Of a stretch of DNA of 39,201 nucleotides, positions 1-8,200 are shown piece after piece; the first letter of the stretch is position 1, and the number at the start of each line of letters is the position of its first letter. Source of the DNA: Enterococcus innesii (GTDB lineage Bacteria; Bacillota; Bacilli; Lactobacillales; Enterococcaceae); assembly GCA_018982785.1 (NCBI GenBank), contig JAHHEN010000009.1, positions 1 to 39,201 on the forward strand, given 5' to 3'. The notes under the pieces are model-generated. The model ran no database searches and was not told the DNA's origin. It saw only the letters and a list, made by a program, of their open reading frames with translations. The translations under genes were made by a program, and so were the position numbers.

Positions 1-10
1 AAAAAAGTAT

Positions 11-52
11 AAAAAGACCGCTGTCCTCTTTTTTGAGGATAACGGTCTTTTT
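11..52. terminator. Hairpin terminator at window start
   Basis: A hairpin joins GACCGCTGTCCTC to GAGGATAACGGTC across a T6 loop, with one mismatch and one G-U pair. A-rich sequence precedes it and a T run follows, so it could stop transcription from either side. The gene it serves lies outside the window. Confidence 0.7.
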
Positions 53-179
53 GATTGATAAAATACATTGCCATTTTTCATAAAAAATAGATGTGAATTT
101 GAACTTAAATAACGAAAAAATAGTGAAAAACGAGTTGGTTACAATTATAAAATAACGTAACAGCCGTTATTGTTAAACG

Positions 180-208
180 TTGCATTTGCTGAGATGCTTT
201 GCTATGAT
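180..208 (+). promoter_or_regulatory. Candidate extended -10 promoter
   Basis: TTGCAT (180-185) is followed after exactly 17 bases by TATGAT (203-208), preceded by TGC, which makes an extended -10. Transcription would begin near 215 and run into the structured region ending at the terminator at 641-682. A weaker alternative is TTGCGT (303) with TATTCT (326), also with an extended -10. Confidence 0.45.
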
Positions 209-214
209 TATCTC

Positions 215-682
215 AGAAATACTTCTTAAAAGTTAAAAAAAAACGGTATGATTCTTGTTTTTTGACATTTAGTTCTCACGAAAATGTTGCTTAAGTTTTT
301 GCTTGCGTTGAACGTATGTTCATGCTATTCTGAAATCAACTTATAAAAAGGTCAAGAAATCAAAAAAAGAAAAGTTTAAAACGATTTTTTTGAATGTTTC
401 GGTTAAATGTTTTTTCAAGCACGTAAATAGGGTATGCGGCATAGGGAAGAGACGCCAATCTCAACCCCATGCATGCATGATTATTAGAAGAGTAAGTTCT
501 AAGATCATGTGCATACCCCAGTTGGACTATGTCCAACGCTGTTTAGTTTAGCATAAATAAGGGGCTTAGTCATCAGCTTTGGCTGATTGATCAACACTTT
601 TTTATAAAAACTAACCAACGTTGGTCCGATGGTTCACGCTGGGGGTGTCTCATGAATTAGTTCATGGGATGCCCCCTTTTTT
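215..682 (+). ncRNA. Candidate large structured RNA, not identified
   Basis: There is no credible open frame here. The sequence between the promoter at 180-208 and the terminator at 641-682 holds many nested complementary segments. GGGTATGC near 430 pairs with GCATACCC near 511, enclosing CATGAT with ATCATG and TTAGAA with TTCTAA. GTTGGAC (521-527) pairs with GTCCAAC (531-537). A CATCAGC/GCTGAT hairpin lies near 572, and ACCAACGTTGGT (614-625) is a perfect palindrome. Size and plasmid setting recall large ornate plasmid and phage RNAs such as ROOL, but I cannot confirm a match. A leader for the genes at 732 and 953 is the other possibility, although the strong terminator separates them. Confidence 0.4.
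641..682 (+). terminator. Strong intrinsic terminator
   Basis: GGGGGTGTCTCATGAA pairs with TTCATGGGATGCCCCC around a TTAG loop and is followed by six T. It closes the structured region upstream and lies about 50 bases before the first small gene, which therefore needs readthrough or its own promoter. Confidence 0.85.
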
Positions 683-731
683 GCGTGTTTCAATAAAGCA
701 TTTAGCGAACTTGACGGAAAGGATGTAGAAA

Positions 732-938
732 ATGGAGTGGCAAGAGTTTCATTTGTTTGTTCATGAAAACAAAGGAAAAAGCTTAACAATCGACCAAATT
801 CAACAACAGCGAAGAGAAAACCGATTGCCAGAAATCAATGTGTTGAAGTTTTTAGCATTGATCAAACAATCGTCTGCAATTGTTCGCACGTATAAACGCA
901 TTGGGGAACAAACCATCAGTATTTTTGAAATCAGATAG
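732..938 (+). CDS. Small hypothetical plasmid protein (68 aa)
   Basis: I do not recognise this protein. It is 68 residues long, hydrophilic and mixed-charge, with no signal peptide or membrane segment. A GGAAAGGA ribosome-binding site sits a few bases before the ATG. The next gene starts 14 bases after its stop with its own GAGGAGG site, so the two are probably co-transcribed. Its length, its SLT motif and its closing TI...I-K/R pattern resemble the 69-residue product at 1612-1821, which suggests weak paralogy. That is inference from visual alignment only. Confidence 0.6.
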   Translation: MEWQEFHLFVHENKGKSLTIDQIQQQRRENRLPEINVLKFLALIKQSSAIVRTYKRIGEQTISIFEIR

Positions 939-952
939 AGGAGGCGCAAGAC

Positions 953-1243
953 ATGGGAAAAGCAGCAACAAATGATCAGAAAGTTCGCTCACTAACATCC
1001 GTCTGTTCAACCCTGGCTCTTCAAAACAAAGCGTTGACATTGCGACTCTTTGATGGCACGATCTGGGTGAATTTCGGGGATGGTCGAATCATCAATCGGC
1101 AAACAAAAGAAATCCTTTCACTCGCACAAAAATACGATGTGATCAAAACAGCAGCAACCCCAGAGCGAGTTGTATTCGCCAAACGGTATTCTGAAAAGGA
1201 TGCGCTATGCTTTTTAGAAAAGCCGTTTCGAATAAAGAAATAA
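953..1243 (+). CDS. Hypothetical plasmid protein (96 aa)
   Basis: I do not recognise this protein. It is 96 residues, soluble and basic at the C-terminus, with a central LFDGTIWVNFGDGRIINR stretch that looks like a beta-hairpin. The ATG follows a GAGGAGGCG ribosome-binding site. It lies 14 bases downstream of the 732-938 gene in a two-gene unit. The same arrangement, a ~69-aa gene then a ~91-96-aa gene, recurs at 1612-2127. After its stop there is a 368-base non-coding, structured stretch. Confidence 0.6.
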   Translation: MGKAATNDQKVRSLTSVCSTLALQNKALTLRLFDGTIWVNFGDGRIINRQTKEILSLAQKYDVIKTAATPERVVFAKRYSEKDALCFLEKPFRIKK

Positions 1244-1611
1244 GTCGAGAACCAACGAAAAACAGTTCTATTTGCAGGTGAAAACCTGCATGCTCCTTGA
1301 AAAATGAATAGTCGAATAGTAAAAGGTCTGGGGATCTAACTGTCTAACCCATGACTGCTATTCATTTTTAAAGACAGTGCTTTAAGTGTACCGGTTGATG
1401 CGCCTAAAGCAAGAAGTTTCTTTTTGATTTGATCAGTCGGTGGTTTGAAGGATTTCAATCATTGGTTTCACTGGTCAGGTCATAAGAATGAGGTTGTTCG
1501 GATCCCTAAACGAACTGGTTCCTACTTCTCCGAAAAGTAGTTCAACCATCATTTGTAAATAAAACTGTTTTTCAATTTGATCCATCGAATAAAAATCAAT
1601 AGGAGAGAAGA
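1244..1611 (+). other. 368-bp structured non-coding interval
   Basis: There is no supported gene here. The interval contains a perfect TGCAGGT/ACCTGCA hairpin closed by a GAAA tetraloop near 1275. A 12-bp perfect stem, AAAAATGAATAG with CTATTCATTTTT, encloses about 45 bases (roughly 1300-1371). A further imperfect hairpin (CTACTT...AAGTAG) lies near 1529-1550. The first hairpin is not followed by a clean T run, so this is more likely a structured leader or small RNA than a simple terminator. It precedes the second two-gene unit, much as 215-682 precedes the first. Confidence 0.4.
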
Positions 1612-1821
1612 ATGACAGAAATAGATAAGCTTCTCAGCTTTATGAATGCTGGAAAGAGAACAAAAATCAGTCTTACAGAATATATCGTTCTTCAGGAAAA
1701 CAAAGGCGAGTGGAACAAGAAACGTGCGATCCAATTAAGGCGAGAAATTAGTCTTACGGATCACCTTCAAATCACTTACCGACAAAGTAAGACAATCGAA
1801 ACCATTCTACAAATAAAATAA
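1612..1821 (+). CDS. Small hypothetical plasmid protein (69 aa)
   Basis: I do not recognise this protein. It is 69 residues, basic and helical in character, and has no secretion signal. The start is well supported by AGGAGAGAAG just before the ATG. It resembles the 68-residue product at 732-938 in length, in an SLT motif near one third, and in a C-terminal TI...QIK ending. The following gene starts 30 bases later. A small DNA-binding or accessory role would be only a guess. Confidence 0.55.
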   Translation: MTEIDKLLSFMNAGKRTKISLTEYIVLQENKGEWNKKRAIQLRREISLTDHLQITYRQSKTIETILQIK

Positions 1822-1851
1822 AAGATCGCGTGAAAGGACAAATGAAATCAC

Positions 1852-2127
1852 ATGGAAAATAGAGAAGGATATGTACTTGTACGAAAAAAAGATTGTGTCA
1901 GAAACAAAGCAAACAATACGAACAAATATGTCGATAAAGGAGATTACTGCTTATCGATTGCCTTGAAATACTTTAATGCTGGCCTATATGATATTAAACA
2001 ATTACGGTCAGCTGCAGGCATACAAATTAAGGAAACAGGGGAAATTATCAAACTTCTAGGAATAGCTAAAACAGGAAAATCCGCTTGGTTATATTTAGAA
2101 ACACCTGATCAATTAAATACATTTTAA
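1852..2127 (+). CDS. Hypothetical plasmid protein (91 aa)
   Basis: I do not recognise this protein. It is 91 residues, with a basic Cys-containing N-terminal part and a C-terminal segment of helices then beta strands (QLRSAAGIQIKETGEIIKL). The start is uncertain: the GAAAGGA site is better placed for an upstream ATG at 1841, which opens only a six-codon frame in another phase. That could be a tiny leader frame. The next gene begins right after it with a strong ribosome-binding site. Confidence 0.5.
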   Translation: MENREGYVLVRKKDCVRNKANNTNKYVDKGDYCLSIALKYFNAGLYDIKQLRSAAGIQIKETGEIIKLLGIAKTGKSAWLYLETPDQLNTF

Positions 2128-2157
2128 GTGAAATTTTGTCAAAAAGGAGGGCATAAA

Positions 2158-2445
2158 ATGAAACAATTAGAGGATTACGTCAAAGATGGTTGGGAGGTAC
2201 AGCTGACGTTATCACCGAGTGAAGAGGGAATCACCTACAGTACTTGGACGTACGACCATACAGATAAAGAAATGCTGGCATTGGTTGGAACAGGGAAATC
2301 TATGAAATCAATGCTAAAGGATCTTCAAGAATGTGAAGCGGAGATCTACCCTAAATTGAGTAAGGGGAAACAGTCCAATGAGGCATTTAGGAAGTATAAA
2401 CCAATCATTCAATGGGATTCAGGATTACCCGTCCACTTTTTCTAA
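2158..2445 (+). CDS. Hypothetical protein (95 aa)
   Basis: I do not recognise this protein. The start is the ATG at 2158, nine bases after AAGGAGG. A longer frame beginning with GTG at 2128 would run through that ribosome-binding site and is unlikely. The 95-residue product is acidic in its first half (LTLSPSEEGITYSTWTYDHTD) and helical in the middle, with no membrane segment. It lies in a series of small same-strand genes between 1612 and 3026. Confidence 0.55.
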   Translation: MKQLEDYVKDGWEVQLTLSPSEEGITYSTWTYDHTDKEMLALVGTGKSMKSMLKDLQECEAEIYPKLSKGKQSNEAFRKYKPIIQWDSGLPVHFF

Positions 2446-2525
2446 TGAAGAGGTCATCCATGGTTTTCAGTCAAAGAGATTTAATGAGACAAAAATGCGA
2501 TAGAACAAGGAGAGAGGGAGTAACA

Positions 2526-2747
2526 ATGTATTCAAAAGAAGCTATTGAACAAAACGACCGGACACTTGCATTAATTGCCACATGGTTTTGGAGAGTATGT
2601 ATTGTTGGTTTTCTAATAGTAATAATGGGATCAATTTCTTTTTGGAGTTATAGCCTTGCAGGATTCATTCGTATGCCAGCGTTCCTTTTCTTCTTATGGC
2701 ATTTAGTTCTTTCTCTATATATAACATTAGCTATTAAACTTATTTGA
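2526..2747 (+). CDS. Small two-helix membrane protein (73 aa)
   Basis: The start is the ATG at 2526 after an AGGAGAGAGGGAG ribosome-binding region. An upstream frame from 2412 lacks a site and overlaps the previous gene. After a short polar N-terminus the protein has two predicted membrane helices, roughly residues 16-38 and 45-70, with almost no loop. It should be an inner-membrane miniprotein with both ends on the same side. The role is unknown. Confidence 0.55.
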   Translation: MYSKEAIEQNDRTLALIATWFWRVCIVGFLIVIMGSISFWSYSLAGFIRMPAFLFFLWHLVLSLYITLAIKLI

Positions 2748-2882
2748 TTATTATCTGGATATTAGTAGAAAGAAAAGTAGCTTTTTGGTATTCTTAATAT
2801 ATAAATTCAATAAAATAGTCATTTTTTTATAATTAATAGACGTTTTTTGAAAAATATTTTACCAATAGAAAAAGGTGTTACC

Positions 2883-3026
2883 ATGCAAGAAAACGCAATT
2901 TATAACATATTTGGTGAACCGATGGTTCTAGAAAAAGGAAAACTCTATTCTTGTTATGTAGGAAAAAAGGGGATTGTCTGCCGAGAGGAAAAGCGAACAC
3001 AGTCGAAAAAAGCTGAGAAGTTATAG
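2883..3026 (+). CDS. Small basic protein (47 aa)
   Basis: ATG at 2883 follows AAAGGTG at good spacing and opens a 47-codon frame ending in TAG at 3024-3026. The product is polar and becomes strongly basic at the end (EEKRTQSKKAEKL), with two cysteines (C32-equivalent and a CRE motif). I do not recognise it. A/T-rich promoter-like sequence precedes it (2750-2880), so it may have its own transcript. After it, 3140-3183 contains a CTCTTTCAG/CTGAAAGAG dyad without a T run. Confidence 0.4.
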   Translation: MQENAIYNIFGEPMVLEKGKLYSCYVGKKGIVCREEKRTQSKKAEKL

Positions 3027-3216
3027 ACTGTTATGATTCTTGGCTGAGATTTGTCAGGGACAACAGCTTAAATAATCCATTTACCAATGTGTCAAAACAA
3101 GAATGGCCTTTTGTTTGATCACTTCCATTGTTGTTGCGTCTCTTTCAGTGCGAATCTCTCTTAAGACTTACACGCTGAAAGAGTTCCTTGGCAAATTTCA
3201 GTTAAAAATCATTTGT

Positions 3217-3561
3217 TTAATCAAGTCTGTAGTAATAGAAATAGTTTGATGCATCAGTTGCTAAACCAAAAGTATCACCTATAACGAATGTATCTGGACT
3301 AGCAATAATATCGGCTAGGCTAAAAGTATTTGCTTCACGATCAACAATCGTTAGAGGGAAAGTAAACTCCTCTTCGTTCGTTGAAACTGTCGCAGCATTT
3401 GCGTCCTCAAAGTGAACAAAAGAAATCAATGCTTCACCTAAGTCAATCAGGTCTTTGTTTAAAGCCATTTGTAGCTGGTCAAAAGCAGAAAGCTCATTTA
3501 TATTCGAGCTTTCTACAGTTTCGCGGTATTCATTCCTGGTATTGCGAGTTTGGTAAATCAA
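3217..3561 (-). CDS. Probable membrane-anchored hypothetical protein, N-terminus likely frameshifted
   Basis: The frame as read begins at a TTG inside a hydrophobic stretch. Upstream in the same phase the codons encode KIFYILPILFIGISCLL, a typical membrane anchor, back to about 3604. A TTG at 3616 behind AGGAG would start this protein as MKKK... if the A5 run (plus-strand T run 3606-3610) had one more base. I therefore infer a ~131-residue anchored protein with an extracellular domain (residues after RNTRNEYRETVES) and one missing base, either mutation or sequencing error. The function is unknown. It ends before a non-coding gap and follows the HTH gene at 3622-3882 in the same direction. Confidence 0.55.
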   Translation of the reverse strand: MIYQTRNTRNEYRETVESSNINELSAFDQLQMALNKDLIDLGEALISFVHFEDANAATVSTNEEEFTFPLTIVDREANTFSLADIIASPDTFVIGDTFGLATDASNYFYYYRLD

Positions 3562-3621
3562 AAGACAACTGATACCAATAAAGAGAATTGGTAGAATGTA
3601 AAATATTTTTCTTCAAGCTAG

Positions 3622-3882
3622 CTATTCTCCTTTCTTGGGTTGACCAGATAAAGAATTTTTACGTGCCTCAATTCTTTTAGCGTAAGTTTCTATATCACTT
3701 TTTAAATATAACCTTACCGTTCTTGTTCCTGTACCATACTCTAAAAAAGGAAGAACATACTTTAGATTAATTGCTTGCGAAAAGGCCGCGTAACTTTGAC
3801 CCGTAAGCTTTGCTGCTTCATTCCGAGTTATCAGGTTTTCTTTTGCCCAGGATTGTACATCTTCTAAAGTTTCTAATTTCAA
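3622..3882 (-). CDS. Small HTH DNA-binding protein (86 aa)
   Basis: The start is a TTG at 3882, seven bases after GGAGG. A GTG at 3891 lies inside that ribosome-binding site. The protein has a helix-turn-helix-like segment, NLITRNEAAKLTGQSYAAFSQAI, followed by a wing-like strand region (RTVRLYLKSDIETYAKR). This resembles excisionase or MerR-type winged helix proteins. It is divergent from the LysM protein gene at 4023, and the 140-bp gap has promoters on both strands with a repeated 10-mer. It probably regulates itself and/or the surface-protein gene. Confidence 0.65.
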   Translation of the reverse strand: MKLETLEDVQSWAKENLITRNEAAKLTGQSYAAFSQAINLKYVLPFLEYGTGTRTVRLYLKSDIETYAKRIEARKNSLSGQPKKGE

Positions 3883-3911
3883 TAGATCCACCTCCTACTA
3901 ATATTGTAATA

Positions 3912-3994
3912 ATAAACTTATTATACTGAACTGAGAAAAAATTTCAAATAACTATTTACATATCATAGTTAGTTTGTTATCATAAACTTATAAT
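3912..3994. promoter_or_regulatory. Divergent promoters with repeated 10-bp box
   Basis: On the minus strand TTGAAA (3947-3942) is 16 bases from TATAAT (3925-3920), reading toward the HTH gene. On the plus strand TTTACA (3955-3960) is 17 bases from TATCAT (3978-3983), with a second TATAAT at 3989-3994, reading toward the LysM gene. ATAAACTTAT occurs at 3912-3921 and 3982-3991, overlapping both -10 regions. It is a candidate operator for the HTH protein. Confidence 0.6.
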
Positions 3995-4022
3995 AAAAAC
4001 ACAAAGAAAGAAGGAAGAATAA

Positions 4023-5042
4023 ATGAAATTATTAAAAGTGTTAGCTGTCGGAATCACAGTTGGTGGAATGGCTTTAGCTATTCATACGGAGAAGGCTGAA
4101 GCAGCAGAATGGACGCCACGTTCAGTCGAACAAATCAAGGCTGATATTACCGGCAAAGAGTACACAATCGTATGGGGAGATACACTTAGTGCCATAAGTG
4201 AAGCTACTAATATTACAGTAGAACGTTTAGCACAATGGAATAATATCAGTAATATTGATTTGATTTTTGCAGGCAACAAATTGGTATTTGAAGGAAACGT
4301 CGTTTCTTTGAAAGATTCTGATGGAAATACGATTAGCCAAGCAGTGATCCAAGACCAAGATAAAAATGATCCAACGAAACCAATCGGTGGTGGTTCTAAC
4401 ACGTCTAACAACGGCAATGGCTCTGGTAGCAACACCAATCCTACAACACCTCCGGCAAGCGGAGACAACGGCTCTGGAAGTGATAATGGAACAACGACAC
4501 CTCCAACTGGTGGTGACAATGGGGAATCAACAGATCGCGAGGTCACAGTTACTATTGTAGGCGAGAATGCAATGTTCACTCGTTTCCGTGTAGGACCTTT
4601 CAATAATACAGACGAAGCCTCTCAGTGGGTTAGAGAAAATTATCCGAATGGCATTAAAGGCTATGAAGTACATCCTGATGGTGACTACATCTATATTGAA
4701 TTTGAAATTGCCAAAGACGACCAAGTAACACCTCCAACAGATGGTGATAATGGTTCTGGTGGAGACAACGGATCAGGTGGCGAAGAAACTACACCTCCAA
4801 CAGATGGTGGTGGAGATAACGGCTCAGGAGGAGACAACGGTTCTGGTGGGGGAGAAACAGATGCCAATACACCAGTTAATTTAGGAAATAGCGGTATTTT
4901 CAAACCAACAGTTGCTGAAGCTAACGCAGCCGCGTATGCGTTGTGGGCAGAAGGAAAATTTGTTGAATTCACTCATTTTGTAGTGTATCCAGCATTAAAT
5001 GCCAATGGAGATATCATTGGTTATACAGTTAATTTTGACTAA
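4023..5042 (+). CDS. Secreted LysM-domain surface protein with Gly/Asn/Ser-rich linkers (339 aa)
   Basis: The N-terminus is a signal peptide (basic start, hydrophobic core to about residue 20, probable cleavage in AEA-A near 28). Residues 46-90 form a LysM module (YTIVWGDTLSAISEATNITVERLAQWN), which binds peptidoglycan glycan chains. After it come three low-complexity linkers rich in Gly, Asn, Ser, Thr and Pro. These separate two small globular segments, about residues 172-235 (RVGPFNNTDEASQWV...) and 283-339 (GIFKPTVAEANAAAYALW...). The two appear to share the pattern G-F-x-T-x-x-EA...Y-x-V-x-P-D, which suggests a duplicated domain. There is no LPXTG motif, so retention at the wall would be through LysM. 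GAAGGAAG precedes the ATG, and a terminator follows at 5065. Confidence 0.8.
   Translation: MKLLKVLAVGITVGGMALAIHTEKAEAAEWTPRSVEQIKADITGKEYTIVWGDTLSAISEATNITVERLAQWNNISNIDLIFAGNKLVFEGNVVSLKDSDGNTISQAVIQDQDKNDPTKPIGGGSNTSNNGNGSGSNTNPTTPPASGDNGSGSDNGTTTPPTGGDNGESTDREVTVTIVGENAMFTRFRVGPFNNTDEASQWVRENYPNGIKGYEVHPDGDYIYIEFEIAKDDQVTPPTDGDNGSGGDNGSGGEETTPPTDGGGDNGSGGDNGSGGGETDANTPVNLGNSGIFKPTVAEANAAAYALWAEGKFVEFTHFVVYPALNANGDIIGYTVNFD
4728..4856 (+). repeat. Tandem coding repeat for Gly-Asp-Asn-Gly-Ser linkers
   Basis: Within the LysM gene, units encoding TPPTDG and GDNGSGG repeat several times, with an earlier related stretch near 4380-4520. The DNA repeats are imperfect but close enough for slippage, so linker length may vary between strains. 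Confidence 0.6.
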
Positions 5043-5064
5043 AAACAATAAAATATAGATAGCT

Positions 5065-5094
5065 AAGAGAAAAGCAACTGCTTTTCTCTTTTTT
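5065..5094 (+). terminator. Terminator of LysM gene
   Basis: AAGAGAAAAGCA pairs with TGCTTTTCTCTT over a minimal loop and runs into TTTTT. It lies 23 bases after the stop of the LysM gene and separates it from the adhesin gene. Confidence 0.85.
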
Positions 5095-5204
5095 GTGGGG
5101 TGGACAATGTATAATAAATGTCGTAGTCCCTCTGAATAAATAGCTTTTACAAAGGCGAATGAGCAATCATTTGTCTTTTTTTTATTATTTAAGAGGAGGA
5201 TATT

Positions 5205-8200
5205 ATGAAAATAAAAAAATGGCGAAAGATAATTAGTCTGTTTGTCCTATCATTTGTGATCACTACAAGTTTACCAGTAGAGATTTTTGCCGAATCCGTG
5301 GTTGATCGGATATCAGAAAGTTCTAAAGATGCTAGTGCAACACAAGAATCTGAGGATCAAAACAAAAATAGTAATCAGGGTAACGACAAACAAAGTGTAA
5401 CAGATGCAGATAATAAAGACTTTATCGGGCCAATCAAGACAGGCGAGAGTCAAAATGCAAATGATGGACCAAACGTCGAGGTAAGAGAAGTCCCTGATGA
5501 CATGAAACAATTCTTTATTGGTGAAAAAGACTTACACTCGCTTGGTTCATACTCTGAACAAGAAGAGCTGGCTGAACAATCAAAAGAATGGCAAGATCTG
5601 AAGAAAGAAAGTTTCGCAAGAAGTACTTCTTATCGTCTGTCAGAAAATGGTCGGATGAACGCTGATGTTGCTAGGTATACTCCTGATGGTTCTTGGTATA
5701 CGCATGATATCATCATACGTTGGCAAATTGACAACGAAGATGTGTTTTGTATTCAAGAAGGTGTATTTACTGAAGCAGGAATACTTTATGATCAGAAGTT
5801 AGATCTTACTACTGTATTAAATGGGGAAACAGCAGCTAGATTATCTCGAATTGGGTACTTTGGATACTATCAATCGAGATCAATGCAAAATTATGCTTTG
5901 ACACAGATGATGATATGGAATGAAATGGGTGGTAGTTTTATTAATTACGGCGTATTTGGAAAATCAACATATGATAATTTTGTTTCAAAAGTTAATTCTG
6001 ATATAGCTAATTTTAGACAAACACCTTCTTGGCATAATACAAGTATTACTGTAAAAGTGGGTGAAGAAACTAGAATATCTGACTCCAATAATCGATTCTC
6101 GTCTTGGAATGGTTCTATAATCACGAATACTTCTGGCGTAAACGTCCGCAAAGATGGAAATGACTTAGTTATTACAGCAACAGCTTCTTCTAACGAATCT
6201 GGACTGGTTAGGTTAAGTCAATTTGATCCAAATGGTTCTGGGATTGGTACTTCCTTTGCTTATACAAATGGCGTAGCACAAGACCTTTCAAGATTACATT
6301 TACCAGACCCAGGTCAGGCAACCCTGAATATAAATGTTTTAAAAGAAGGGCATGCACGAGTTCGAAAAGTGGATGAAACAACAGGAGAAGCATTAGCTGG
6401 TGCTGTTTTCCGCTTTACCACAAGTGACAACCAATCCAGAGAGTTCACGACCAATGCACAAGGGATCGCTGAATGGCGTGACTTGATGCATGACACAGAA
6501 GTGACGATGGAGGAAATCAAAGCCCCAACAGGCTACGTATTAAATAAAACACCGCAAAAAATCACAATTCGGGCGAATGAAACGACCACAGCGACGTTTG
6601 ATAATCGTGCGCAGCTAGGAACGATCACGATTGATAAATTCGGTGTAGAGTTTGATAAAGATATGCCAAATGGCAACTATACTTTAGCAGGAAATGTCTT
6701 TGAGATTTACGAAGGTACAGACACAAATGGTAACTTAGTAGACACGATCACGACAGATGCTAATGGAACTGCTAAAAGCAGAAACTTGCCTTTAGGCACC
6801 TACACAGTGAAGGAAATCGAAGCGTCTGAAGGCTTTGTGCTAAACACAGACACATGGACGGTGGAAATTGAGTATGCCGGACAAACGGTCGAAATCACAA
6901 ACGTTGATCAAGCAATTGAAAATAAGGAACAAAAAGGCAATGTTGTCTTGAAGAAACGTGACAAAGAAACGAACGATGTCCCACAAGGGGAAGCAACCTT
7001 TGAAGGTGCGAAGTTTGATTTGTTCCGTACGTCAGATGATGAAAAACTAGGCACCTATACGACAGACGCAAACGGTGAGCTGACCGTTCGTGATCTTCTT
7101 TTAGACAACTATTACTTTGTTGAGGTAGAAGCTCCTGAAGGATACGTGCTTGATGATACACCAGTACCTTTCACGATCGCTTATGCCGGACAAACAGCTG
7201 AAGTCGCAGTTGAAGCAAATGCCACAAAAGAAAATCAAGTAATCACTGGTGGGTTTGACTTAATCAAAATCGGTAACTACAGCTGGTGGAATAATGCTTG
7301 GAACTGGATCACAGGAAAAGACGAATCAGACCAACCCCTGGTATTAGAAGGCGTTGAGTTTACGGTGTATCAAGACTTTGGAAACAAAGAAGAAGTCGCA
7401 CGAAAAGTGACGGATGCAACTGGACATGTAAAATTTGATGGACTACCATACGGCACGTATCGCGTTTCAGAAACAAAAGTACCGACAGGTTACCATGGAA
7501 TCAAAGATTTCTATGTTACGATCACAGAACATGGGCAAAACTTCCACTATGTGATTGAAAATAAAGTGAAAGAAGCACAGATTCGGTTTGTGAAAGTAGA
7601 TGAAGAAACCGGCAAAGAAATCGTTCGCGATCGTGCTGGGTTTGAAATCTATTCAGAAACAACCGGAGAACAATTGAAAATGAAAGACTTTGAAGGTGTA
7701 GAGCATTCAGTCTTTTATACTAATGAACAAGGTGTTTTACAGCTTCCTACCATGTTTGCATTTGGCAAGTATAAAGCCGTTGAAGTAGAGGCGCCTACGG
7801 GCTATGTCCTGGCCGATGAACCCGCTTATTTCGAAGTGACCGGCGAAGAAGAAGACGGGGTTGTGGTTGTAGTGATCACGAACAAAAACCAAATGGGGCA
7901 AGTCGAAGTAAACAAAACTGTTGAAACGAATGTATCAATTTCAACACAAGAAAGTGAACACGGAGAGTATAGCCAATTTGATTTTGAGCAACATGCAGGC
8001 GTCGGCTTTGAGTTTAAGATTCGCCCAACGGAAGATATCGTTACAGGAGACAACACGGTTCGTTATCCAGCTAACGAGTTCCTACAAGAAGATGGCGAGG
8101 ATCTTGTTTGGACGACTGATGAAGAAGGTCGTTTCGTTACTGATCCAATTCTCTATATCGGAAGCTACGAGCTCGTCGAAGTTGGCGCACCAAAAGGTGT

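Noticed and set aside
4082-4972. Long minus-strand frames opposite the LysM gene rich in Pro/Glu/Leu
   Set aside because: They are antisense shadows of the repetitive Gly-Asp-Asn-Ser codons, without start signals.
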